64,000 nucleotides of DNA from Carallia brachiata (taxonomy: Eukaryota > Streptophyta > Magnoliopsida > Malpighiales > Rhizophoraceae): assembly GCA_021464245.1 (NCBI GenBank), contig JADCRB010000163.1:372001-436000 (forward strand), in the 5' to 3' direction. The position numbers and the translations under genes are program-made. The notes beneath the pieces were generated by a model. It was not told the DNA's origin. It saw only the letters and a program-made list of their open reading frames with translations, and made no database searches. Position 1 is the stretch's first letter; each line of letters starts with the position of its first letter. Positions 33,483-44,055 of this stretch are shown here, piece after piece.

Positions 33483-34744
33483 AGGTCAATTATGATCTAA
33501 AGATTAATTGGATAGAGCGTGGTTTGACTACCTGAGAATTGGAGTCCGATATATTGTTTTAGGAGTAACAATCTAATAATTTTTAATAATAATATACATA
33601 TTTTAAATAAAAAAAATTTAATAATAAATTTTTATTACTAAAAATATGAATATTATTACTTAAATTTCATACTTATTACTTTTTATATACTTATTACTTT
33701 TGGGTAATAGTACAGCCAAAGAGATCATATGTTCAGAATGTCATTTTCAAAAAGTCCCTTCGAAATCAAGCACTGGAGGAGATCATTTTCATTTAATTTT
33801 ATTGTCTATTTTGGTGTGTCCGCACTGTTCATTAAGTTGCCTGTGCTGTCTCGGGCCAAATTTGTTATGCTTACAGCCGTACAAGATTGAGTTTCCTTTT
33901 CTTAAACACGCTAAGTTATCGCATTTTCTTTCAAAATCACTGAATTGGATTTAGATCATAGAATCTTATGATAATCTTCCAATCCTCTGTCCAAATCTTT
34001 AAGCATTGATTTACAAGTCCTTGTTATTTATATGTTGCTTCTTTCTACTTTTTCAATGTGGAATTGTTATCACAATTCATACTGTAAAATTCTAACAAGT
34101 CTTAAATATGTGTACGTGACTATTTTGAATTCATCACTCCCTCACCACAGTCAAGTTTTTCTGCGCACGCCGGAACAATGATAGAGATCAGAAAATTAAT
34201 AAAAGAAAATTGGTGCTTTTTTTATGAAAAAAAATATTGGTGTGCTAAATTTTAATATTCTAATTAAAATTAAGACTAATAATTTTAAAATAAAACTGAT
34301 AATTTTTAGCATAGAAATTAACAGTTATTATTTTTACATTTTAAAAACTATCAATTTTGTTTCAAAATTATTAATTTTAGTTTCAATCAGAACATCAATC
34401 GAAAACTAAAATTCGAGATATATATTGATATTATTTTTTATATTATACCAAATGATATTGCATTCGTTGACCTTTATTGTGTCAAAGATAAAATTTAAGT
34501 AAAATTCTTCATAATATTTGGTGTCATGATTTTATTGCTACCACTAACGTATTCAAGATGATATAGTATTTCTTTTAGGCCGTTGCCCTTCATATTGACC
34601 AAAGAAAAAAGATACGGTTTCTCTATAAAGATTTTTTTGCTACTTCTAAAAAGATGATAAGCTAGCAAGAGAAATGCCCATGCATAACCTGCATAAGGTA
34701 CTTAACTCCAGCTCAAAAGTGCCTACAAGCTAACAAGAGAAATT
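33483..34744. other. AT-rich intergenic sequence
   Basis: Very AT-rich with ATTATTA-type runs at 33560-33710 and 34230-34450. No gene is recognised. Confidence 0.4.
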
Positions 34745-37380
34745 GCCATGCACAACCTGCCGAGCTCCAGCTCTTCTGTAACAGAGGGTTGGAAGGTTAT
34801 CTGGTCCCTTAACGTGCGCAACAAAATATGGCATTTCATGTGGAGAGCAGTCAAAGGTTTTGTTTGGAAATTCTCCCATAGTCAACTGAACTTTTGATAC
34901 TACTGTTGTGTTGTGGAAGTGTGAAAACCGACACCTACAAAAATAAAAATAAGGAAAGGAAAAAAAAATATACTGATATAATGTGATTCGGCTTAAAATC
35001 TACATCTATCGACGAAAATGGATAATAATTTTATTAATAAAGCAAATAAAGAATTAAGTGTTACACAAAAGACACACTATACCTAAAAACTCGATACACC
35101 TAAACGGACACTTATCATATTTGCACAAACCTCATAGCACACAAAATATATAAGAGTACGAAACTTGATATTGAGTGACAAAAGTCTCTCTCCCTTTTAG
35201 TATATCTCTCACAATCTCATCTGCAAACCTGATACCACTAATATAGTATATCATAACGACACCCTCAAACTGGTACTCTTGACACCACAAAGTGGTACAA
35301 CTCTTCCTGCTAACAAAATCCATATTTATATGTGGAGAAACTAGACAAAGATGGAGACAAATTAATATATGAGCAGATCATCATAAATAATTTTTTCTTT
35401 TTAGTAATTTCTTTCTCCTTACTCTAAACTTGCTTTATCCCCACTTAACGCATACTTTGTCTCCACTCTACCCAGGATTTATTTCATGACCTAATTTGGG
35501 TTTGACACCAACAATTCTCTCCCTCAAACCCAAATGGGGAAATCTTCATATCATTCTTGTCAGAGCCAAGTGAAGTAGCAATAGAATACAAAATTCCTTC
35601 AAAATTGTCTTCTCCAAAGTGAGATAGGATATTGTAGACTCTAGTTAGGAATAAATTTTTCAAAATTCCAAAGCCAACGGATTTTTTTTTTCTTGATATG
35701 TAGTCACAAACTAATATTTTTCTTTTCCCGAACAAAGCAAACTATTTTAGCCAAGAACACCTTAACTGCAACAAAAACTGATTTTATGATTGAACTTTTT
35801 GATAACAGAATTTATTGATGTCATACTCGAACCTATCAAAAAATAGAACCTTAATTGTAACTTGTCCCTCGTTGAACCATTAAATCTGATAGCACTGTTG
35901 GAAAATTCTCCCTTAGTCTACTGAATCTCAGATACCACTGTTGTGTTGCAGAAGTGCAAAAATAGACACCAACAAAAGTAAAAATAAGGAAAAGAAAAAG
36001 AATACACTAATATAATATGGTTCGGCTTAAAGCCTATATCTATGGGTGAAGACAGACCAAAATTTTACTAACCAAGTAAATAAAGAATTACAATGTCTCA
36101 CAAATGCGCAGCACACCCAAAAGCCTGATACACCTAAACAAACACTCACCATATTTGCTTAAATCTCACAGCACACAAAATATACAAGAATAAGAGACTT
36201 GACACTAGGTGACTAAAGCCTCTCTCCCTCTTAGTATAACTCTCACAATCCCATCTGCAAACCTGAGACCACCATTACAAGATATTATAATGACACCCTC
36301 AAACTGGTACCTCTCGACACCACAAAGTGGTACAGCTTTTGCTACCAACAAAACCCATATTTATATGTGGAGAATTAGACAAAAATGGAGACAAATTAAT
36401 ATATGGGCAGATTATTATAAATAATTTTTCTTTTTTAGTAATTTCTTTTTCCCTACTCCAAGCTTGCTTTGTCCCCATTTTACCCAAACTTTGTCGCCAC
36501 TCCACCCAGCATTTATTACATGACCCAATTTGGGTTTGACGCCAACACGTTTTTTGGCTACTTGTTAGAACCTGTTCTCCAAAAGTGTAGCAATTGATCC
36601 CTACTACCCCCAGTGTGGATTGGTTGAAGAATCCATCACTCCGGCCTTACTTTTTTGCCCTTGGACGAAATGTGTGTGGTTCCTAAGTCCAATCAGATTG
36701 AGCATATGTGATCCTGAGGAAATTGATATCTTCCACTGGTTTTTAAGTGTGCCAAATGATTATGCATTTGGAGCTCTAGAATTGATTCCATAGTGTCGTG
36801 GTCAATTTGGCAATCGTACAATCTCTTAGTTATGGAGAATAAAAGGCTAGATTACAGGCAGACTCTCGACCTGGGGCTCAATCTCTTTTGTGAGTTCAAG
36901 TCAACACAGGACATTGCTGAGGTAAGAACTGCCCACCTTGACATTAGGTTTGGACCCCTCCCACCCTTGGTCATGTAAAGATTAACACTGATGCAGCATG
37001 TCTTTTGAACGCATTCCAATGAGATCTCAGGGGCTGTCAATAAAGGTTTTCATGGTTCTCTTTTGGTCTAGATAACATAACTCATGGCCATTAGATTTGC
37101 CTTGCACATAGCTCTGGAAAGGAATTTTTCTTCATTCGTGCTTGAATCGAATTGCCTACCTGCCATCCAAGCAATCATTGCAGAGCATAGAGATAATTCA
37201 ATTTGTGGTCTTCTAGTTGCAAATGTTTTAACTATTGTGGCATTTTTTGTTAGTTGTTCTTTTAGCCTTAAGCTACGTGAGACTAATGTTGTTGCTCACC
37301 TGTTAACCCAGAAGGCAATCTCTCATACGAGAGTGCAATTTTGGGATAGAACTACTTTTTGGCCAACTTTATGACATGGC
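34745..37380 (+). pseudogene. LINE-derived zf-RVT and RNase H remnant, split by a miniature LTR element
   Basis: Before the insertion, about 34770-34860 reads WKVIWSLNVRNKIWHFMW, a zf-RVT-type zinc-binding reverse transcriptase region. After the insertion the domain resumes at 36551 with YYPQCGLVEESI and LLFCPWTKCVWF (about 36600-36685), with an in-frame stop near 36565. About 36800-36900 follows with WSIWQSYNLLVMENKRLDYR. An RNase H-like (RVT_3) domain lies at 37084-37374: AIRFALHIALERNFSSFVLE, NSICGLLVANVL and LRETNVVAHLL. This is the 3' end of a plant L1-type LINE or a relict protein of that type. The plus-strand frames are broken several times and the upstream RT is missing. Confidence 0.75.
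34861..36547 (-). mobile_element. Miniature LTR retrotransposon (TRIM-like) inserted in the LINE remnant
   Basis: LTRs 34861-35513 and 35896-36547 (653 and 652 bases) flank only 382 internal bases. In minus sense the LTR starts TGTTGG and ends CCAACA; the internal end next to the right LTR reads GTGCTATCAGATTT, a match to the initiator-Met tRNA primer site TGGTATCAGAGC with two or three changes. The other internal end is the purine tract GAGGGAGAGAAT. Flanks GGTTT (34856-34860) and CGTTT (36548-36552) are a likely target duplication with one change. There is no coding capacity. Primer type and TGTTGG ends suggest a copia-related non-autonomous family. Confidence 0.85.
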
Positions 37381-37905
37381 TAATCATGATGTAAGAATGT
37401 TACTCAATCAATAATGAATGATATGATTTTCACTCAAAAAAGAAAAAAGAGAGAGATGATACAATGATTCAGTGTGATCCAATTGTATATTGACATTATT
37501 TGTTCAGTTTTTCTTATTAATAGTTTCTTTAAACTGAAACTTAATGACACCTTGAAGGAATCCTTACTTACTGTGCATCATGAAATTGAAATTAAGTGAA
37601 GCGCAATAAATGAAAGATTTGCTTACTTGTGATATCAAGTTTGAGTCATGGATCCAAAAAAAAGTTAGTGAGATTAATGAATTATGAGATTCTTTTGAAT
37701 TTTGATTTTACCAATCTTAGAATATATGTGGATCACATTAAGGATAGGTAAACCGAATACTAGAAAAAAGAAACCACAAGAAGTGTCAGCTTCTTGAAAC
37801 TGTATAAACCAAAAATTGTGGACCTTTGACACTCTAATCCTTAATGGAGAAAAGTATTTTATCACCTTTATATAAAATTTTTGCTTTATGATAGTATGTA
37901 ATTAT
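37381..37905. other. Intergenic, no gene seen
   Basis: Only low-complexity and AT-rich sequence lies between the LINE remnant and the Sirevirus LTR. Confidence 0.4.
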
Positions 37906-38701
37906 TGTTAGAATTTTTTTCGAGTATTAGCTTTGATTTTTGTCTCCCATTTATGATTGACGAAAATGCACATAGATTATATAGTCATATTCAGTTAGTT
38001 GATTAATGGATTGATGGATGAGCTTATATGATAGGAACTTATTTCGTTTATACATATTTATGGCAAGATCTTTGTATTTGAATTTGAATGAGCTAACATC
38101 TAAGGCAAGATCTTGTAGTTTTCTATCAAATTCTCATTCACAGAAAGGTATTGTATGTGATCTTGAGAGATCATAGTTAAAGAAAGAAGTTTCCAAAAGT
38201 TGGAAGTTACAGCAAAGTCAGACTGGTCGACCTGACAGCTCCCCTGGTCGATTGGGTGATTAGTGAAGAAACGTTCAAAGTTACAAAAAGTCTAAATTGA
38301 TCGACCTATGTGTCTCTGGTCGACTGAATGTGAAGAAGGTTGAAAATGAGATGTTACGAACTGAGGAGTTACATAAAGTTTTAATCGGTTAACCAAATGA
38401 GGTCTGCAGTAGACCAATAGTTCAAAGAATTGAAAACTAGAAGAAACAAGAAGTCTTGGTTGGTTGACCAAACAAGGTCTATAGTCGACCGTTGTAATAG
38501 AAACCTAGAAGCTGAAAGTCACAAAATGTTTGGCACAGTCAATCAAACCCAGCCTATGCTTGACCGATGCTTCTATAGTAGCATAATATAGCTTCCTTTT
38601 CGAGGAAGATCTATTTGTTTTGAAAAGGATTTATAGCTTAATGACTAGTTGTGTGTTAAAAGTCTACAACAGAGTTAATATACTCCTTTGTTATATCTTT
38701 T

Positions 38702-39439
38702 TGTAAATATATAAAAAAAAGTTGAAAAGTCAAATTTCTCTACATAATGCATGCACGTGGATAATGGCCATACAAGTTTCAATGGCCAACTACTTAATAT
38801 TGCTGAATCAATTGTCGTGGTTGGTAGCACAGTGACCATTTCATAGCCTATAAATAGGCCATGAAATTGCCTTTGTAAACCAAATTCATAGGAAGTAAAG
38901 CAAATTACAAATTTAAAGCCTTAGCCCCTCTTCTTCCGTCTCTTTAAAATTCTAGGTTTAGTGTTTTAGGTATATACTCTCTAGTTACCACTAAGGTTGA
39001 TTTTCTGAATAAAGAACTCAAAATATTAAACGTACCTTTTTAAAATTTGTAATTTTAATGTTTTGGGTGTATCCTCTCTAGTCGCCACTGAAGTGGATCT
39101 TTCAGATCAAAAATCAAAAATATTAAAATACTAAATATCTATCTGAGATCAAACCCCCACAACCCTCAATAGAGTCAAGCCAGTCTAATCGATATCAAGC
39201 CTCTACGGCCCTCATCAGAGTTAAGACATCCCTCCTAAGATCAAACATCGGCCCTCAGTAGAATTTATTCTCTTTTGTTCAAGATCAAACTCACGTAGCC
39301 CTTGGCCAAATTATAAAAGGATATTAATCGAAGGATTCACATAGAGCTCAACCCCACAAAAATTCAAAATTCTTATTTGTGTTTGTATTTGCATTTTCAA
39401 AGGCTAATTGTTTAAAGCTCGAAATTTACGTACGCATCA
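38702..39439 (+). repeat. Gypsy LTR nested in the Sirevirus LTR, related to the 26.7-31.9 kb family
   Basis: It starts TGTAAATATATAAAAAA and ends ACGCATCA. It has a TATAAATAGG box at about 38849, and its second half is the inverse-orientation relative of the 26.7-31.9 kb LTRs (GGCCCTCA blocks, AATTTTGTGGGGTTGA when reversed). The flank AATTTTTAGCATGGCTAGCCGG is the primer-site position. The matching 3' LTR is missing. Confidence 0.7.
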
Positions 39440-40139
39440 AATTTTTAGCATGGCTAGCCGGACATCTTTGCTTCTCATCTTTTGCTCCTTAGAAAAAAAA
39501 AAAAGTCAAAAAAAGAACGAAAAAAAGTCAAAAAAGAAAAAAAAAAAGGCAAAAAAGGTCAAAAAACTATAAAAAAATTTAAAAAAAAGGTTTTAAAAAA
39601 AAAAGAAGAAAAAGTCCAAAACCCAAAAAAAAAAAAGAGGTTCTAAAAAGAAAAGTAGGAATTCAGCGCACTCATGACACCAAAGAAGAAAATGCCCACT
39701 TCCAGCAAAAAGGCGATTGTTCGCACTCATGATGCCAAAGAAGAGAATGCCCACCTCCAACAAAAAGGCGACTGTTCTATTACCTGTATCAACTGCCCTA
39801 CTTAGAAACTCACGAACAGACACGATTCCTTGACACACAAATACATCAAAATATTTAAATGGAGAATCTGCAGCTATAGCAACAAGATTTCTCACTTGAC
39901 TCTCTCACCGAATAGAGAAGTCGACCATCCACCCCAATCGTAATTGGGGGCAATGCGACAAATCTCGCACAACATCAAAACCCTATTCTGCTGAAATAAG
40001 CATTGAGAAATTAGAAAAGCCCTCCACTTTAGTCTTCCATAGAGCATCATCTGCCAGCATAGAAGAAAGGATTGCAGAATTAGAAAGCAGAATTTCACAG
40101 CTAATCAAAGTTTTAGAGGAAAAAGATTAACAAATTACC
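39440..40139. other. Gypsy 5' untranslated region and gag start, degenerate
   Basis: An A-rich stretch (39489-39600) is followed by a duplicated ACTCATGATGCCAAAGAAGA-type segment (39670 and 39724). Frames are too broken to follow. Confidence 0.45.
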
Positions 40140-40862
40140 AATCTTAAAGGAAAGACTTTAATACAAATTGATCCTAAGACCAGTAAGAAATAGCCATATC
40201 CGCCTAGTTTCACTCCAGAAGTAATGCCAACTAACATTTTTACTATAAGAAAACAACAAGGCGGTCCCACACAGCTACTGTCTTCAACTTCTGTCGCTTT
40301 ATTATATATCTAACAATTATAGGATATGATAGCTGATACAATCTGCTTACAACAAACTGCATCATTTCAAAATTCACAAGTGTACGGCAAACCATACACG
40401 AGATAGATTAAAAACCTCAGCATGCCCTTAGGATACCAACCACCCAAGTTTCATCAATTTGATAGACGAGGTGATCCTAAGCAACATGTTACTCACTTTG
40501 TCAAAACTTGTAACAAAGCAGGAACTTATATCAACCTTTTAGTGAAATAATATGTTTATTCACTCAAGGACACCGCCTTCACCTAGTTCATAAACTTCAA
40601 ACCAGAATCAATTGATAGTTAGTAACAGTTGTAATGGAAGTTTCTCAACAGATTTTTTTAGCACACGTCGAACAGTGAACATGATGGAGCTTACAAGCAC
40701 CAAGCAAAGGAAAACGGAGCCTGTTGTCAAATACATAAACAGATAACGTGCTCTCAGTTTGCATTGTAAAGATTGTTTGACAGAAGCTTTCATTGTGGAA
40801 AGGTGCATTGAAGGGATGCATTAGGAGCAGTTGTATATCCTATAAGGCTTCAAACATTGCTT
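40140..40862 (+). pseudogene. Gypsy gag fragment, heavily mutated
   Basis: Across frames the plus strand gives a typical plant gypsy gag region: GYQPPKFHQFD and HVTHFVKTCNKAGTYI (about 40430-40530), YVYSLKDTAFT (about 40550), then VNMMELTSTKQRKTEP (about 40677-40725) and LHCKDCLTEAF. In-frame stops stand near 40744 and 40827, where the surrounding frame suggests Trp codons. The protein would have been the capsid precursor. It ends abruptly at about 40862 in a CT-rich tract, and the polymerase is missing. It belongs to the same insertion as the LTR at 38702. Confidence 0.75.
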
Positions 40863-40865
40863 TCT

Positions 40866-41115
40866 TTACCCACACCCTCTCTCATTTTTCTAGTTTTACC
40901 AATCTCTCTAGCCTCTCTCTTCATTTTTCTCTTTCTACTATTCTCTCTACTCATTCTTTCTTTGGCTTCTCTCGCTCATTTCTCTCTCTATCATTCTCTC
41001 TATTCATTCTCTCTCCATCCTCTTTCTCTCTCTTTTTCTCTCTATACCCTCTCGCTCTCCCATTTTTCTCTCTATTCATAGTCTTTTTTATCATTTCTCT
41101 CACTATCCTTTCTCT
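40866..41115. repeat. CTCTCTCATTTTTCTCTCTAT low-complexity tract
   Basis: This is pyrimidine-rich plus-strand sequence with TCTCTCTATTC-like repeats. Frames in it are artefacts of composition. Confidence 0.8.
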
Positions 41116-41339
41116 ATTTACTTTTTTATTCTTATAAAAAAAACAAAATTGACAGTAATAAATATAACAATTCGGCAAACAGCAAAAACAGAAAAAAAAA
41201 ATAAGAAATAGTAACAAAAAAGTGACAGTGTCTCCAAACGGGCCCTTAGTTTACCCCTATTAGAAAAAATCCTAAGCCCTAGTCCCTTCTCAAATAAATA
41301 AAGCCTCAATTTTTAATTTTGTTTGTTAATTCTTAATTA

Positions 41340-41426
41340 ATTTAAATTCCAATTCGACACCTATAGTACTTGTTAGGATTTTTATTACTGCGATTAGCGT
41401 TGTGCACTTACAGGATTTACCTGATC
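41340..41426 (+). repeat. Fragment of an Athila-like LTR end
   Basis: AATTCGACACCTATAG, TTTTTATTACTGCGAT and CTTACAGGATTTACCTGATCA line up with the last 90 bases of the 5' LTR at 5350-5433. The PBS that should follow is absent, so it is a relict or recombined fragment. Confidence 0.65.
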
Positions 41427-42168
41427 AAGCATGCATTTCAGCAATCTGCTTTTGAAGCTAGGAGTTCCAACAATACAAGAGGCAACATCTCATTTTAGTA
41501 AGTGTAGGTACATTAGCGAGATCATCCTCAAACAGATAAAGCTATAGGTATCAAATAAAGGGGCTTGGTTTACTCCTTCTAAGAGGAACGTTGAGCCAAG
41601 TGAAGAGATCTCAAGCTTAATGCAGCTTGTACCTCCTTCTCAAGCTGCAAAAGATGAAGTTGAAGAGCTTCAAGAGAACCTCAATGGTCTTAGAGATAAT
41701 GTGGAATAAAATGAAAGTTAAATTGCAAAACTTTACGAAGGAAACCATAGAGTAGTTTGCAAACATTCTTGGCATACTTCAAGAAAATAACAACTCTGAT
41801 GTAGGTTCAAAGGAGCAAAATTCTTAAAATATGTGCTGAATTTTATTGATGAAAAAGGGGAAGAGAGATATGATGACTGATGTTTTTTATCCTTTTGGAC
41901 TTTGGACTTTTGTTTCTTTCTTGTTTGCTTGTTTCGATGGAACTTATGCTTTTCTACTTTTTATTCTCTTCTTATTGTTATGACTTTATGATTATACGCT
42001 GTGTCCTTGCTCTGTGTTAATGATTATATGTTGCTTTAATACTTGTTCTAGATGCCTTACATTATTCTTTTTTGTAGATTACAAAGGGTGAGCATGCATT
42101 TAGGGGGAGTTATACTTTCTTAATGTTCTTCATTCATTACTAGTTGTCATCATCAAAAAGGGAAAGAT
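41427..42168 (+). mobile_element. Sirevirus 3' internal region with polypurine tracts
   Basis: A degenerate region with LEU/GLU-rich broken frames (AAAGATGAAGTTGAAGAGC at about 41647) precedes three purine tracts, the last at 42150-42166. This is where Sireviruses carry their optional envelope-like ORF; none can be read here. Confidence 0.6.
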
Positions 42169-42628
42169 TGTTAGAATTTGTTAAGTATTAGTTTTGATTT
42201 TTGTCTCTCATTCATGGTTGATAACAATGCACTTGGATTATATTGTCATATTCAGTTAGTTGATTGATTGACTGGTGGATGAGCTTATATGGTAGGATCT
42301 TATTTTGTTTATTATTAATTATAGCAAGATTTTTGCATTCAAATTTGAATAAGCTAACATTTGTGGCAAGATCTTGTAGTTTTCTGTCAAATCCTCAATT
42401 ATAGAAAGGTATTGTATGTGATCTTGAGAGATCATGGTGAAAGAAAAAAATTCTCAAAAGTTAAGAGCTGCAGCAAAGCCAGGTCGGTCCACCTGACAGC
42501 TCCTATGGTCGATAGAGTGATCAGTGAAGAAAATGTTTAAAGTTACAAAAAGTCCAGATCAATCAACCTGCATGTGTCTTTTGTAGACGGGATGTGAAAA
42601 AGATTGAAAATGAGAAGTTACAAAAACT
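42169..42628 (+). repeat. Truncated Sirevirus 3' LTR
   Basis: It matches 37906-38370 with substitutions and small indels and ends at a GAAACAAATAAATAAATAAA stretch, after which sequence differs. Confidence 0.75.
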
Positions 42629-42835
42629 TCGAAACAAATAAATAAATAAATAAATAGTTGATACTGAGTTGAATGTAAGCATAGCACATATATCATACCA
42701 TACAAATTTATTTCATATATTTTTTTATTTCAACTAGAATACACTTTTTTTTTTGTTACTCGAAAGTGAAGTTGAGTTATTTGACTTAGATTTTAATTAA
42801 ATCAAATTAAACGTCACCTAAATAAATAAGTCAAG

Positions 42836-43510
42836 TTAATAGGCTATTAATAATATATTCCCTAGCAAATCGCGTAGAAAAGTAATAATTTATTAAAAAA
42901 ATGTCAAAAATAGTTGTTTTGATCAGGAGATTATTAATTTGAAATAAAAAATAGAGCATAGTACTTATTGTGGTAATACATAAAGAATGACTTCGACCAA
43001 AAAAAAAAAAAGAATGACTTTGACGATTAAGTTTGTTGACCTACTTCCTTCAATCCAATTAAAAAAAAATCTAAAATAATCTGCACGATTAGCACAGTTG
43101 GTTGTAGAATTATTTGAAAAAAAGACTGGATCAAGATCCAAAGCACATAGCAAGAAAATGGCATATGCGTAGATGTGACAATTAATTTAACAGCCTTTTA
43201 ATCAATAACATAATATGATGGTCCAGAGATTAATTGAATATAAAATGACTCCTAATTAAGAATAGTAATAATTTTGGGGGTAATGGTTCAACCAATGAGG
43301 GTGGTTGTGATTGATGCCAATGTAATACAACATAAAAAAAGAATGACTTTGACGTTTAAGTGAATGATTCGTCTATAACTTGATCTCTATGGATTAATAA
43401 TTAAACTAATTTGCATTATTAACAGTTTGCTGTGGAATTATTATGATTTTCCGTATCCTTAAGAGACAAAACAGGATTTCAGTCTTGTTTGTCACAGAGG
43501 CTGAATTGTT
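42836..43510. repeat. Paralogous intergenic block, copy III
   Basis: It matches copy II over almost its whole length to about 43222 and then has further shared pieces (TTTGCATTATTAACAG at 43409, AAACAGGATTTCAGTC at 43468). A piece at 43300-43360 is also found inverted at about 57395-57480. It lies 2.4 kb upstream of the second NLR. Confidence 0.65.
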
Positions 43511-43585
43511 AATGATTCTTAAACCTATTATAAGAAATTGATTAAGAATTTAGTGGAGTGTTGGAGCAGACCACGTGATACATGC

Positions 43586-44046
43586 AAGGTTGTCAGAACC
43601 GGACTGATTATTGAACTGAAAATATTAGTGGGTCAAGATTCAACCGGTTAAACCGGTATTTAATAATATATACATTTATAAATGTAATTAAAAGAATAAT
43701 ATTTATAAATAATGATTAAATATTCATTTTTTTAGTTTTAAGGATTAAATTGAAAATTTTGATTAAGTTTTGGACTAAATTGAAATTTTAAGTATAGTTA
43801 AAGGTCAAATTATAATTTAAGTAAACAATGAGGGTCAAATTATAATTTATAAATTTTTGGTTCAATTCTAAACCGGTCCGACCGGTTCGATTTTTGACCG
43901 ATTTTTACCAGTTTGGACCGATTTTTGACCGGTTTTGACTGGTCCGGTCAGCCCTTCCTTTTTATGTCTAAACCGGACCGGACCTAGGACCGGTCACCGG
44001 TCCAATCGGTTGAACCGACCGGTCCGGTCCGGTTTTGATTACACTG
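43586..44046. mobile_element. MULE-type MITE, copy 1, with 9-bp target duplication
   Basis: The ends AAGGTTGTCAGAACCGGA and TCCGGTTTTGATTACACTG are imperfect inverted repeats. They are flanked by GATACATGC (43577-43585) and GATACATGT (44047-44055), a 9-bp target duplication with one change. Nine bases is the hallmark of Mutator-like elements. The interior is AT-rich, followed by a run of ACCGGTCC/GGACCGG palindromes. There is no coding capacity. Confidence 0.8.
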
Positions 44047-44055
44047 GATACATGT

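Larger units (their letters stand above)
37906..42628 (+). mobile_element. Sirevirus-like copia remnant carrying a nested gypsy element
   Basis: The TGTTAGAATTT start at 37906 recurs at 42169, and about 460 bases match between the two (both with TCATATTCAGTTAGTTGATT and later TTGAAAATGAGA). The right copy is preceded by TCATCATCAAAAAGGGAAAG and, further upstream, GATGAAAAAGGGGAAGAG (41847) and TTTAGGGGGAGT (42099), the serial polypurine tracts of Sireviruses. Hence 37906 is the 5' LTR start and 42169 the 3' LTR start. The pol region is gone. Between 38702 and about 40862 lies an unrelated gypsy element. The 3' LTR stops at about 42628, so no target duplication can be read. Confidence 0.75.

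Noticed and set aside
33495..33560. tRNA-Arg-like sequence (TTGGATAGAGC followed by GGAGTCCG)
   Set aside because: The acceptor stem and T arm do not pair, and the sequence is part of intergenic block II; at most a decayed SINE head.
38220..38560. GGTCGACC-type palindromes as a regulatory array
   Set aside because: They are ordinary internal sequence of the Sirevirus LTR and recur in its 3' copy.
40793..41137. Hydrophobic Leu/Ser/Phe-rich frames
   Set aside because: They come from the CTCTCTC/TTTCTCTC low-complexity tract and would be expected in any pyrimidine-rich run.
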